Below are positions 18,659 through 26,582 of a stretch of 64,000 bases of DNA, one piece after another. This DNA comes from an uncultured Prevotellaceae bacterium (GTDB lineage: Bacteria > Bacteroidota > Bacteroidia > Bacteroidales > Muribaculaceae). Every line of letters begins with the position of its first letter. Positions within the stretch are counted from its first letter, which is position 1. Location of the stretch: contig ONGE01000012.1 in the NCBI GenBank assembly GCA_900317325.1, positions 1-64,000 of the forward strand, in the 5' to 3' direction. The translations under genes were made by a program, and so were the position numbers. The notes beneath the pieces are model-generated. The model was not told where the DNA came from, did no database searches, and saw only the letters and a list, made by a program, of their open reading frames with translations.

Positions 18659-18979
18659 TTAAGCAACGACTTCTTTAATCTCAAGCTGAGTGAACTGCTG
18701 GCGATGGCCGTTCAAGCGGCGATAGCCTTTGCGACGTTTCTTCTTGAAAACGATGATGTGTTCACCTTTCACGAGGGGAGTCTTTACCTCGCAAACAACC
18801 TTTGCACCTTCGACGGTAGGTGCGCCAACCTTAACGGCACCGTCGGCATCCACGAGAAGGACGCGGTCGAACTCTACAGAGTCACCTTCCTTGCGCTCGT
18901 CGCCGAGGTAGTGGACATACAACTTCTTGCCGGTCTCGACACGGAACTGCTGTCCCTGAATCTCTACAATTGCGTACAT
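18659..18979 (-). CDS. rplU: 50S ribosomal protein bL21
   Basis: A 106-residue protein starting [20 protein letters not shown], with [20 protein letters not shown] and a C-terminal [18 protein letters not shown], all typical of bL21, which binds 23S rRNA. It is the first gene of the rplU-rpmA operon and has a promoter at 19073-19102 and a leader of about 90 bases. Confidence 0.97.
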   Translation of the reverse strand: MYAIVEIQGQQFRVETGKKLYVHYLGDERKEGDSVEFDRVLLVDADGAVKVGAPTVEGAKVVCEVKTPLVKGEHIIVFKKKRRKGYRRLNGHRQQFTQLEIKEVVA

Positions 18980-19072
18980 TTGTTTAATCTTGTAGTTTAA
19001 ATAACTGTCCCTGAGGCGGCTAGACTCATCTGTCAGGCACTTTCCTAAGCCCCGCGGGCACTAATGCGGGTG
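18980..19072 (-). promoter_or_regulatory. rplU mRNA leader with possible structured element
   Basis: About 90 transcribed bases before rplU. On the minus strand it opens with CCCGCATTAGTGCCCGCGGG, in which CCCGC and GCGGG can pair, followed by GCTTAGGAAAGTGCC. Ribosomal-protein leaders often bind the encoded protein; this is only a candidate, as I do not recognise a known leader family here. Confidence 0.35.
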
Positions 19073-19102
19073 CAAAGGTAATACTTTTCCCCGAACTGGC
19101 AA
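19073..19102 (-). promoter_or_regulatory. Promoter of rplU-rpmA
   Basis: On the minus strand TTG (19102-19100), a 19 bp spacer and TACCTTTG (19080-19073). Confidence 0.72.
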
Positions 19103-19164
19103 GCCTTTGAACAAGAATTTTTTATTGTCCTGAAAATCTGGATGCTCAAGATAATCTAGTTGTT

Positions 19165-19905
19165 CTAGTAGGGGTAGGGGTAGTTGATGTCCCACAGGAA
19201 GAGGGCGTGGCCGGGCATCGAGGTGCCGGCGGCGCAGCGGTCTTTGCGTTCAATCACCTGGCAGAATTCTTCGACGGTCATCTTGTGGCGACCCACCTCG
19301 ACGAGGGTGCCGACGATGGCGCGCACCATATTGCGCAAGAAGCGGTCGGCGGTGATGGTGAACACCCACTGCCCATCCTCGCGGGCCCATCGGGCAAGGG
19401 TGACGCGGCAATTGTTGGTCTTGACATCGGTGTGCAGCTTGGAGAACGAGGTGAAGTCGGTATAATCCAGCAGACGGGCAGCAGCCTCGTTCATCAAGTC
19501 GAAGTCGAGGTCAGGCGGACATTTCCAGCTCAACGGGTAGCGGAACGGGTCTTTGTGAGTGACAGCGAAGTATTTATAGGTGCGGTTGGTGGCATCGAAG
19601 CGGGCATGGGCATCGTTCTGGACGGGCGATATGCCGTAGATGGCGATGTCGGGCGGCAGCAGGGCGTTGAGGCTGTGGACCAGGCGGCCAAGGTCGGCAA
19701 TGGGCGGCTCTGAATCAAAGTGGGCCACCATCAGGCGGGCATTCACGCCGGCGTCGGTGCGGCCAGCGCCCGTCACGGGCGTTGGAACCCGCAGCAGCGT
19801 AGCCATGGCCTCCTCGATGACCTGTTGCACCGAGGTGTCGTGGGGCTGCACCTGCCATCCGTGGTAGGCCGCTCCCTTGTAGCCAAGCCTGATAAAATAG
19901 CGCAT
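19165..19905 (-). CDS. truA: tRNA pseudouridine synthase A
   Basis: Converts uridines 38-40 of the tRNA anticodon stem to pseudouridine. The 246 residues match the family. Catalytic Asp51 lies in GAGRTDAGVNA; the N-terminal YFIRLGYKGAAYHGWQ and the C-terminal FLRNMVRAIVGTLVEVG are standard TruA blocks. speA lies upstream on the same strand with a 41-base gap containing TTCTAGA-type repeats, so truA may be the second gene of a speA-truA unit. Confidence 0.96.
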   Translation of the reverse strand: MRYFIRLGYKGAAYHGWQVQPHDTSVQQVIEEAMATLLRVPTPVTGAGRTDAGVNARLMVAHFDSEPPIADLGRLVHSLNALLPPDIAIYGISPVQNDAHARFDATNRTYKYFAVTHKDPFRYPLSWKCPPDLDFDLMNEAAARLLDYTDFTSFSKLHTDVKTNNCRVTLARWAREDGQWVFTITADRFLRNMVRAIVGTLVEVGRHKMTVEEFCQVIERKDRCAAGTSMPGHALFLWDINYPYPY

Positions 19906-19946
19906 TATAGTTCTAGAGATTCTAGAATATCTAGATTTTCTAGAAG
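19906..19946. repeat. TTCTAGA-type short repeat between speA and truA
   Basis: TTCTAGAGATTCTAGAATAT and TCTAGATTTTCTAGAA follow each other: five CTAG cores within about 40 bases, all part of the palindrome TTCTAGAA or close variants. A further GTTCTAGTAG lies at about 19160, just beyond truA. Confidence 0.7.
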
Positions 19947-21863
19947 TTACTTCTCGAGATAGGTGTAACCGTAGAGGCCGCTGCGGAAGTTGCGGACGAA
20001 CTCGTTGCCTTCCTCGCTGGTGATCTTGCCCGAGCGAATCGACTCGCTCACCCAGGTCTCGACGTTGCGCACGAGCTGCTTGGGGTTGAACTCGACGTAG
20101 TCGAGCACCTCGGCCACGGTCTCGCCGTCAATCACCTGGTCAATCTCGTAGTGGTCCTTGAAGACGTTGATGTGCACCGCATTGGTGTCACCGAACAGGT
20201 TGTGCATGTCGCCCAGGATTTCCTGATAGGCGCCCACGAGGAAGATGCCCAGGTAGTAGTGCTGGCCGGGCTTGAGTTTGTGGACAGGCAGCGAGTGGGC
20301 AACACCCTGTGACGAGATGAAGTTGGTCAACTTGCCGTCACTGTCACAGGTCATGTCCTGCAGTGTAGCAAAGCGGGTGGGGCGCTCCGTCAGTCGGTCG
20401 ATGGGTATCACGGGGAACACCTGGTCGATGGCCCAGGCATCGGGCAACGACTGGAACAACGAGAAGTTGCAGAAGTATTTGTCGGGCAGCATGCGGCTCA
20501 CCGAGCGCAGCTCGTCGGGGGCATGCTTCATGTTGCGCACGATGTTGTCCACGTCGCGGGCGATGGACCAGAAGAGTTTCTCGACCATGGCGCGTGTGCG
20601 CAGGTCAATCAATCCCAGTGAGAAGCGGTCCAGGGCCTCGTCACGGATTTGCAGCGCGTCGTGCCAGTCCTCGAGCAGTCGTGCCTGGTTGATTTTGTCC
20701 CAGATCTCGTAGATGTCGCGCACCAGTTCGTCATCGTTCTCGCTGACGGTATCCACCTTGTCGTCCCACTCGGGCAGTGTGGTGGTCTCGAGCACATCCA
20801 CGACGAGCACCGAGTGATGGGCCGTCAGGGATCGACCGCTCTCGTTGATGATGTTGGGATGCTTGAGGCCGTTCTTGTTGCTGGCGTCCACGAGGGTATA
20901 GACCGCGTCGTTGACATACTCCTGGATGCTGTAGTTCATCGAGTGGCCACTGCCGCTGGAACGCGTGCCGTCATAGTCCACACCCAGGCCGCCACCGATG
21001 TCAACGTACTCCACCTCGAAGCCCAACTTGGCGAGTTGGACGTAGAACTGCGCCGCCTCGCGCAGGGCATTCTTGATGCGACGGATCTTGGTGACTTGGC
21101 TGCCGATGTGGAAGTGGATGAGCTTGAGGCAATCATCGAGTTTGTGCTCGTGCATGTAATCAATGGCGCTGAACAGTTCGCTCGTGTTCAGTCCGAACTT
21201 GCTGCTGTCGCCGCCACTTTCTTCCCACTTGCCGCTGCCGCTACTCGACAGCTTGATGCGGAAACCGATGTTGGGCCTGATGTGCAAGCGCTGAGCCACG
21301 CGGTCGATGAGTTCCAGCTCACTGAGTTTCTCGACAACGACAAAGATGCGACGTCCCATCTTCTGGGCCAGCAGTGCCAGCTCGATGTAGCCCTCGTCCT
21401 TGTAGCCGTTGCAGATGATGACGGGATTGGCGTTCAGGTCGGTCATGTTGCTGGCCAGCACAGCATGCAACTCGGGCTTGCTGCCGGCTTCCAGACCGAT
21501 GTTGAATTTCTTGCCGTGCCCGATAATCTCCTCCACGACCTGTCTCATCTGGTTCACCTTAATAGGATAGACGATGAAATTGGCGCCCTGGTACTCATAC
21601 TCCTTGGCGGCTTTCTTGAAACAACTGGAAATCTTGTCGATGCGGTTGTCAAGGATGTCGGGGAAACGCAACAGCACGGGGGCGGTCACTTTGCGGGAAT
21701 GCAGCTCGTCCATCACGTCTGCCAGGTCAACGGGCACACAAGAACTCTTGGGCGTGACGGTGACATGGCCGTTCTCGTTGATGGAGAAGTACTTGAGGCC
21801 CCAGCCTCCGATGTTGTAAAGTTCGGCGCTATCCTCGATGCGCCATTTATTGATTGCTGACAC
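19947..21863 (-). CDS. speA: Biosynthetic arginine decarboxylase
   Basis: PLP-dependent enzyme converting arginine to agmatine, the first step of the agmatine route to polyamines. The 638 residues match SpeA. The opening WRIEDSAELYNIGGWGLKYF and the PLP-binding Lys102 in FIVYPIKVNQ are family hallmarks. Further blocks include NIGLEAGSKPEL, VDIGGGLGVDYDGT (PLP phosphate site) and a C-terminal region with DMTCDSDGK. No agmatine-processing gene is nearby. Transcribed from a consensus promoter at 21912-21942. Confidence 0.96.
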   Translation of the reverse strand: MSAINKWRIEDSAELYNIGGWGLKYFSINENGHVTVTPKSSCVPVDLADVMDELHSRKVTAPVLLRFPDILDNRIDKISSCFKKAAKEYEYQGANFIVYPIKVNQMRQVVEEIIGHGKKFNIGLEAGSKPELHAVLASNMTDLNANPVIICNGYKDEGYIELALLAQKMGRRIFVVVEKLSELELIDRVAQRLHIRPNIGFRIKLSSSGSGKWEESGGDSSKFGLNTSELFSAIDYMHEHKLDDCLKLIHFHIGSQVTKIRRIKNALREAAQFYVQLAKLGFEVEYVDIGGGLGVDYDGTRSSGSGHSMNYSIQEYVNDAVYTLVDASNKNGLKHPNIINESGRSLTAHHSVLVVDVLETTTLPEWDDKVDTVSENDDELVRDIYEIWDKINQARLLEDWHDALQIRDEALDRFSLGLIDLRTRAMVEKLFWSIARDVDNIVRNMKHAPDELRSVSRMLPDKYFCNFSLFQSLPDAWAIDQVFPVIPIDRLTERPTRFATLQDMTCDSDGKLTNFISSQGVAHSLPVHKLKPGQHYYLGIFLVGAYQEILGDMHNLFGDTNAVHINVFKDHYEIDQVIDGETVAEVLDYVEFNPKQLVRNVETWVSESIRSGKITSEEGNEFVRNFRSGLYGYTYLEK

Positions 21864-21911
21864 GGCTTGGTATTTTAAGTTTGTTATACAATGCGGCTAA
21901 AATTGTGAGCG

Positions 21912-21942
21912 CAAAGATAACCATATTTCTCGGGAACAGCAA
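21912..21942 (-). promoter_or_regulatory. Promoter of speA
   Basis: On the minus strand TTG (21942-21940), a 20 bp spacer and TATCTTTG (21919-21912). Leader of about 45 bases. Confidence 0.72.
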
Positions 21943-21984
21943 TAAACCGTCCGCTAATTTCTGGCCTCGACCGCTAAAACGGGC

Positions 21985-22033
21985 AAAAAACAGGGCAGGA
22001 CCCTTTTCCCCTTGTCGGGATGGATCCTGCCTG
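21985..22033 (-). terminator. Terminator of the dockerin-tailed gene at 22060
   Basis: On the minus strand CAGGCAGGATCC (22033-22022) pairs with GGGTCCTGCCCTG (22003-21991) with small imperfections, followed by TTTTTT (21990-21985). Confidence 0.8.
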
Positions 22034-22059
22034 GATGATAATTGGTTTCAGTTCAGCAA

Positions 22060-23649
22060 TCAGTTGCCCATTACCGAAGTGATCAGGAGGGTTACATCGG
22101 TGATGTTGTGGTTGCCGCTGTCATCAACATCAGCATTGCTCAGATAGATGTTGGTGAAGTCCTCGCTCATCACGGCATTGATCAGGATGGTCACGTCGGT
22201 GATGTTGACAGTACCGTCGCCGTTCACGTCGCCACGTTTCAATGTCTGGCCCACTTTCTTGATGTAGAGCTTCATGTTCTCCTTGTCAAGAGTCAGCTCA
22301 TACTCGCCAGCCTCGGCACGGAAGGCCTGGCCGTTCTCGTCGGTGAGCTCCAGGGGCCATTCAGCCATCGGGTCGCTGTACCAGAAGTCGCCCTCACTGA
22401 CGGCACCGAAGCGGAATTGCTCGATGTAGGCCCAGCCGCCCTCGTCGTTGTCATTGGCGAGCTCGGTGGTGAAGCTGAAGTAGTTCTCGTTGTTCTCGCC
22501 ACGACCGTCAAGGGTGACAGTAGCGGTGTAAACATTGTTCTCGGCGTCATAGTCCATCAGGGTGCCGGCATTGGGCGCCCAGCTCTGATCGTTCACCTCG
22601 CCCAGGATGTAAACAGGAGGATATTCGGGAGCGGGCTCATCCTTGGTCAGGCGCCATACGGTGAAGTGACCGGCATTGTTGCCGGGGTAGTATTGATAGA
22701 TGGTGACACCATCCTCATCGACCTCGGCATTCAGCCACTGGCTCTGGAAACCATTGTTTGTTGTAGTTGTTTTGGGAATATCTACGATAGGCTCACCGCC
22801 CGATTCGGCGATGGCAAAGCCATCTAAGTAGTGTGTAGTCCCGTCTTTGGTGGAGTAGATGAAGAACTCTTTGCCGTCCCAAACCAGGGGGAACATGCCA
22901 TTGGTGTTGGCACGGTTCACGAGGTTTAGGGTTGTGCGGGTGAATTGATTGTCAACATATGACAATTTCTCGGGATTGCCATTCCTGGACCAGTATAACA
23001 GCGCGTCATCACCGTTGATGTCGGTGTAAGGATTGATGACCACGCTACTAGACGTCTGAAGGCCGTCACCCACCATATAATAGCAGTTGTCGGCATCAAT
23101 TTCACCGCCAGCGACGGCAATATGTGAGAATGAGCTTCCCTGATTTGCGCCATTTAACCAGATTTCTCCGTCTTCCATGAGGTTGCCCTTGGCAAAACTC
23201 AGGAAGTCACAACGGCCCATGATGGCTGCATCTTCTGGAATCTCCAAATCGATGTACTCGCCAGTGTTGGGATTGATGACACGAAGGCCTTCGCTCCATG
23301 AGTTGGGGAATTGTGTCAAGCTGACAATGATGTTGCCGGCATCGTCACGGCTGATACCGCAGTTCTTGCCACCGGGGAAAGTTACTCCAGTCAATCCGTT
23401 TTGGTCAATCTCATAAATCACAGGTGCTGTGGTGACTGTGGGCACTCCATCAATCGTGTCAACAACCATTTTCTTGCTGTTCACATAGAACTTGCCGTCC
23501 ATACCGAAACCTTGGCGAATCTCCAAACAGCCCAAGCCGGTCACTGCCTGAGGATTCTGCAGGTTCCAAACCTGTTCAATCTTGTAGCCGTCGGCGCTAG
23601 CTCCGAGGGCCAGTGCTGCCATTGCAGCGATCAGTAATAGTTTCTTCAT
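22060..23649 (-). CDS. Secreted protein with dockerin-like C-terminus (variant loops)
   Basis: A 529-residue protein with a signal peptide (KKLLLIAAMAALALGASA) and then YKIEQVWNLQNPQAVTGLG. Repeated short strands up to about residue 330 suggest a beta-propeller-like body, e.g. GVTFPGGKNCGISRDDAGNI. Residues about 350-465 look like a separate ligand-binding beta domain (PPVYILGEVNDQSWAPNAGT). Residues 473-529 are a double dockerin-type module: DVNGDGTVNITD and DVDDSGNHNITD. It differs from the cluster at 46-57 kb by Ile-Thr instead of Ile-Ala and by a weaker second loop. Distantly similar in layout to the proteins at 48289 and 49857. Substrate unknown. Confidence 0.8.
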   Translation of the reverse strand: MKKLLLIAAMAALALGASADGYKIEQVWNLQNPQAVTGLGCLEIRQGFGMDGKFYVNSKKMVVDTIDGVPTVTTAPVIYEIDQNGLTGVTFPGGKNCGISRDDAGNIIVSLTQFPNSWSEGLRVINPNTGEYIDLEIPEDAAIMGRCDFLSFAKGNLMEDGEIWLNGANQGSSFSHIAVAGGEIDADNCYYMVGDGLQTSSSVVINPYTDINGDDALLYWSRNGNPEKLSYVDNQFTRTTLNLVNRANTNGMFPLVWDGKEFFIYSTKDGTTHYLDGFAIAESGGEPIVDIPKTTTTNNGFQSQWLNAEVDEDGVTIYQYYPGNNAGHFTVWRLTKDEPAPEYPPVYILGEVNDQSWAPNAGTLMDYDAENNVYTATVTLDGRGENNENYFSFTTELANDNDEGGWAYIEQFRFGAVSEGDFWYSDPMAEWPLELTDENGQAFRAEAGEYELTLDKENMKLYIKKVGQTLKRGDVNGDGTVNITDVTILINAVMSEDFTNIYLSNADVDDSGNHNITDVTLLITSVMGN

Positions 23650-23732
23650 AATGCAGTTGAAATGTTAAGTTAATATATACGGTTAGAACAATGTTGTTTA
23701 TCTATCCTGAAACACCAGTCAATTTGTTGTCG

Positions 23733-23763
23733 CAAATATAGACAAAAAACCGAAACAATCAAA
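23733..23763 (-). promoter_or_regulatory. Promoter of the dockerin-tailed gene at 22060
   Basis: On the minus strand TTTG (23763-23760), a 19 bp spacer and TATATTTG (23740-23733). Leader of about 80 bases. Confidence 0.68.
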
Positions 23764-23886
23764 GGAAAACACTTTTTTTATCTTGAATGTGATTGTTTTT
23801 GGTAATCTTTTATGATAGATTGTAGTTTAAACCTTGAGTTTGGGCCGGGATTACTGGCAAATAGTTGAAAAAAAACTCTGATGGAC

Positions 23887-23917
23887 TTTGCTCACCCGTA
23901 AAAAACACTTATCTTTG
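23887..23917 (+). promoter_or_regulatory. Promoter of fba
   Basis: TTTG at 23887-23890, a 19 bp spacer and TATCTTTG at 23910-23917, a full consensus match. Leader of about 45 bases. Confidence 0.75.
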
Positions 23918-23965
23918 CAGCAAAATAATAACATCGTTTTGACCCAATATTTTTAATTCTGAATT

Positions 23966-24946
23966 ATGGTAAATTACAAGGATTTAGGTCTCGTGAACAC
24001 TCGCGAGATGTTTGCTAAGGCAATCGATGGCGGCTATGCCATCCCCGCATTCAACTTCAACAACATGGAGCAGTTGCAGGCCATCATCAAGGCTTGTGCC
24101 GAAACCAAGTCGCCCGTTATCCTGCAGGTATCGAGCGGTGCCCGCAAGTATGCCAACCAGACGCTGCTGCGTTACATGGCCGAGGGTGCTGTGGAGTATG
24201 CCAAGGAGTTGGGCTGGGAGCATCCCCAGATTTGCCTCCATCTTGACCATGGTGACACCTTTGAATTGTGCAAGTCGTGTGTAGACTTCGGTTTTTCGTC
24301 GGTAATGATCGACGGTTCGTCGCTCCCCTATGAGGAGAACATCGCCCTGACCAAGAAGGTCGTGGAATATGCCCACCAGTATGACGTTACTGTTGAGGCC
24401 GAGCTGGGCGTTCTCGCCGGCGTTGAGGATGACGTTGTAGCCGAGGAATCGCACTACACCAAGCCCGAGGAGGTGATCGACTTCGCCACCCGCACTGGCT
24501 GTGACTCGCTGGCCATCAGCATCGGCACCAGCCACGGTGCTTACAAGTTCAAACCCGAGCAGTGCACCCGTGACCCGAAGACCGGTAAGCTCGTTCCTCC
24601 TCCCCTGGCATTTGACGTGCTCGAGGAGGTAGAGAAGGTGCTGCACGGTTCGTCGAGCGTTCCCCAGGAGTATGTTGACATCATCAACACCCATGGTGGT
24701 AACCTGCCCGATGCCGTAGGTATCCCCGAGGATCAGCTGCGCAAGGCTGCCAAGAGCGCCGTTTGCAAGATCAACATCGACAGCGACAGCCGTCTGGCAT
24801 TCACCGCTGCCGTGCGCAAGGTGCTGGCCGAGAAGCCCGGCGAGTTTGACCCCCGTAAGTATTGCGGTCCCGCTCGTGACGAGATGGTCAAGCTCTACAA
24901 GCACAAAATCATCGAGGTGCTGGGTAGCGACGGCAAGGCCGAGTAA
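23966..24946 (+). CDS. fba: Class II fructose-1,6-bisphosphate aldolase
   Basis: Zn-dependent aldolase splitting fructose-1,6-bisphosphate into dihydroxyacetone phosphate and glyceraldehyde-3-phosphate in glycolysis. 326 residues. The catalytic Asp94 and zinc ligand His95 lie in LHLDHGD; further ligands are in VEAELG and IGTSHGAYKF. NTHGGNLPDAVGIPEDQL and KINIDSDSRLAFT form the phosphate site. Single gene with its own promoter and a palindromic terminator. Confidence 0.96.
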   Translation: MVNYKDLGLVNTREMFAKAIDGGYAIPAFNFNNMEQLQAIIKACAETKSPVILQVSSGARKYANQTLLRYMAEGAVEYAKELGWEHPQICLHLDHGDTFELCKSCVDFGFSSVMIDGSSLPYEENIALTKKVVEYAHQYDVTVEAELGVLAGVEDDVVAEESHYTKPEEVIDFATRTGCDSLAISIGTSHGAYKFKPEQCTRDPKTGKLVPPPLAFDVLEEVEKVLHGSSSVPQEYVDIINTHGGNLPDAVGIPEDQLRKAAKSAVCKINIDSDSRLAFTAAVRKVLAEKPGEFDPRKYCGPARDEMVKLYKHKIIEVLGSDGKAE

Positions 24947-24989
24947 AAGCATCCATCGAAAATCCCTTATTACTGAATTGGGACAATAT

Positions 24990-25013
24990 AGAGACGCAAA
25001 ATTTTGCGTCTCT
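24990..25013. repeat. Perfect 24-base palindrome behind fba
   Basis: AGAGACGCAAAA is followed directly by its exact complement, giving a 12 bp stem without loop mismatches, then CTACTATTTTATTG. It can terminate fba. I recall similar AGAGACGCAAAA palindromes from other Bacteroidales genomes, but I could not check this. Confidence 0.8.
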
Positions 25014-25083
25014 ACTATTTTATTGATTATCAGCGATTTGGAATATGTATCATAAATTTGTGACAAAAAAAGTCACAAAAAAA

Positions 25084-25115
25084 TTTGGTCAGTATCAGAA
25101 ACGATATTACCTTTG
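25084..25115 (+). promoter_or_regulatory. Promoter of tRNA-Pro
   Basis: TTTG at 25084-25087, a 20 bp spacer and TACCTTTG at 25108-25115, about 40 bases before the tRNA. Confidence 0.72.
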
Positions 25116-25154
25116 CACCGCTTTACGAAACAATTACGTTTCGGCAAGTGCGTT

Positions 25155-25229
25155 CGGGGTGTAGCTCAGTCCGGTTAGAGTACGCGTCTGGGGGGCGTGG
25201 GGTCGCTAGTTCGAATCTAGTCACCCCGA
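25155..25229 (+). tRNA. tRNA-Pro (anticodon GGG)
   Basis: A 75-base cloverleaf. The acceptor arms CGGGGTG and CACCCCG pair fully, with A as discriminator and no encoded CCA. D-arm GCTC/GAGT, anticodon loop CTGGGGG (anticodon GGG), T-arm GCTAG-TTCGAAT-CTAGT. The anticodon stem contains two wobble pairs. A protein frame runs through it from 25085 but is not a real gene extension. Confidence 0.93.
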
Positions 25230-25239
25230 CAACGCAAAG

Positions 25240-25277
25240 AGTGCTGATAGTCATTGATTATCGGCACTTTTTATTTT
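25240..25277 (+). terminator. Terminator after tRNA-Pro
   Basis: AGTGCTGATA (25240-25249) pairs with TATCGGCACT (25259-25268) with one G-U pair, followed by TTTTATTTTTT. Confidence 0.85.
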
Positions 25278-25450
25278 TTGGATATTCTGGAAGCGTCCAA
25301 ACAAAGCAGATATTCGATGAAGCGACGCAGACCAGAGGTCTGCACAGTCCTTTGGCCTTGTGCTGGTCGCAGACCGGCTTGCTTGAAAAGGCATTGTATC
25401 CGCTTTTTGCCATTGCAAGAAATTATTTAAACCAAATAAGTCAAGATAAT
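25278..25450. other. Gap between tRNA-Pro terminator and galactanase gene
   Basis: About 170 bases with no clear gene or consensus promoter. Short repeated pieces occur (GCAGACCAGAGG, GTCGCAGACCGG). The open frame upstream of 25451 is not supported, since it overlaps the tRNA. Confidence 0.4.
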
Positions 25451-26551
25451 ATGATTAACCGTGTATTAGTGACGATGATTTTGACGTTAGTGGCCTTCTT
25501 GCCGTCACTGGCACAGACGTGGTTGGGTGGGGACATCTCGATGATGACGTCCAATGCCCGCAATGGTGTGATTTACAAGGATTCTTGTGGCGTGACGGTG
25601 GATCCCTACGACTTGTTCGCCCAGCAGGGTTGGAACATGATGCGAGTGCGCCTGTTTGTGGATCCGCAGAATGCTCCGGGTAGGCATCATGACGAGGGCG
25701 TGTGCCAGGATCTGGATTATGTCATTGACCTGTGCAGGACCATCAAGGCGCGCGGTTTTGAGGTGATGCTGGATTTCCACTACAGCGACACATGGGCCGA
25801 TCCTGCCAAGCAATTCACGCCCAAGCGTTGGGAAGGTCTGGATGCTAAACAGTTGGCCGACAGTATTTACCGTTACACACGTCATTGTCTCATGGCCATG
25901 AAGGCCGCCGGTGTCGTGCCCGCTACGATTCAGGTGGGCAATGAGATTACCTTCGGTATGGATTGGCCCGTGGGACGCGTTGACCCGATGACGGCCGACA
26001 ACTGGGATGTCTTTACCGGTTTGCTTAAGGCTGGTTGTAAGGCTTGCCGCGAGGTGTGCCCCAGCGCTGGCCTCATCATCCACACCGAGAAGGCCGGCGT
26101 GTGGGATATGACCCGCAACTATTATGACCGCTTGAAAGAGGCTGGCGTGGACTATGACATCATCGGCTTGAGTTACTATCCCATGTGGCACGGCACGATT
26201 CCCAACCTGGGTCTGACGCTAGACCGTCTGGCAGAGCGTTTCCCCGACAAGCCCGTGATGATTGTCGAAGCCGCTTATTACTACCTGCACGACGGCGTGA
26301 ATCGCGGCGAGGAAGATTTTTCTCATTGTCTGCCCGGTACTATCGACGGGCAACGCGAATTCACGGCTCAGCTGGTCAATGAATTGAACCGCCACGACAA
26401 TGTGACGGGACTCTTCTGGTGGTACCCCGAGGAGAACCGTTACGGCACCCGTTGGGAAAACAGCGCTTGGGGGCTGAACCGCGGCCTGTTCAACAGCGCA
26501 AACGGCCAGGCATTGCCCGCCTTGTATGAGATGAGCCGCTTCAAGCGCTAG
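25451..26551 (+). CDS. GH53 endo-beta-1,4-galactanase
   Basis: Predicted to cut beta-1,4-galactan side chains of pectin (arabinogalactan I). 366 residues with a signal peptide (about 1-22). The (beta/alpha)8 domain starts WLGGDISMM. The acid/base is Glu165 in QVGNEITFGMDWP and the nucleophile is Glu273 in MIVEAAYYY. Other GH53 blocks are MMRVRLFVDPQ and LDFHYSDTWADPAKQ. The start is ATG at 25451, at the signal peptide. No SusC/D or other pectin enzyme adjoins it, so it acts as a lone secreted or periplasmic enzyme; the EamA gene 31 bases downstream may be co-transcribed. Confidence 0.94.
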   Translation: MINRVLVTMILTLVAFLPSLAQTWLGGDISMMTSNARNGVIYKDSCGVTVDPYDLFAQQGWNMMRVRLFVDPQNAPGRHHDEGVCQDLDYVIDLCRTIKARGFEVMLDFHYSDTWADPAKQFTPKRWEGLDAKQLADSIYRYTRHCLMAMKAAGVVPATIQVGNEITFGMDWPVGRVDPMTADNWDVFTGLLKAGCKACREVCPSAGLIIHTEKAGVWDMTRNYYDRLKEAGVDYDIIGLSYYPMWHGTIPNLGLTLDRLAERFPDKPVMIVEAAYYYLHDGVNRGEEDFSHCLPGTIDGQREFTAQLVNELNRHDNVTGLFWWYPEENRYGTRWENSAWGLNRGLFNSANGQALPALYEMSRFKR

Positions 26552-26582
26552 TCATCAACAATCACTTTAAATCATAATACAG

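Larger units (their letters stand above)
23650..23965. other. Divergent intergenic region with two promoters
   Basis: About 315 AT-rich bases without a gene, holding the promoter for the minus-strand gene at 22060 and that of fba. Nothing else is recognisable. Confidence 0.6.

Noticed and set aside
20649..21860. Long plus-strand open frame opposite speA (403 codons)
   Set aside because: speA is unmistakable on the other strand; this frame has no family motif.
25085..25450. N-terminal extension of the GH53 protein from 25085
   Set aside because: The frame runs through the tRNA-Pro gene and its terminator; the signal peptide begins at 25451.
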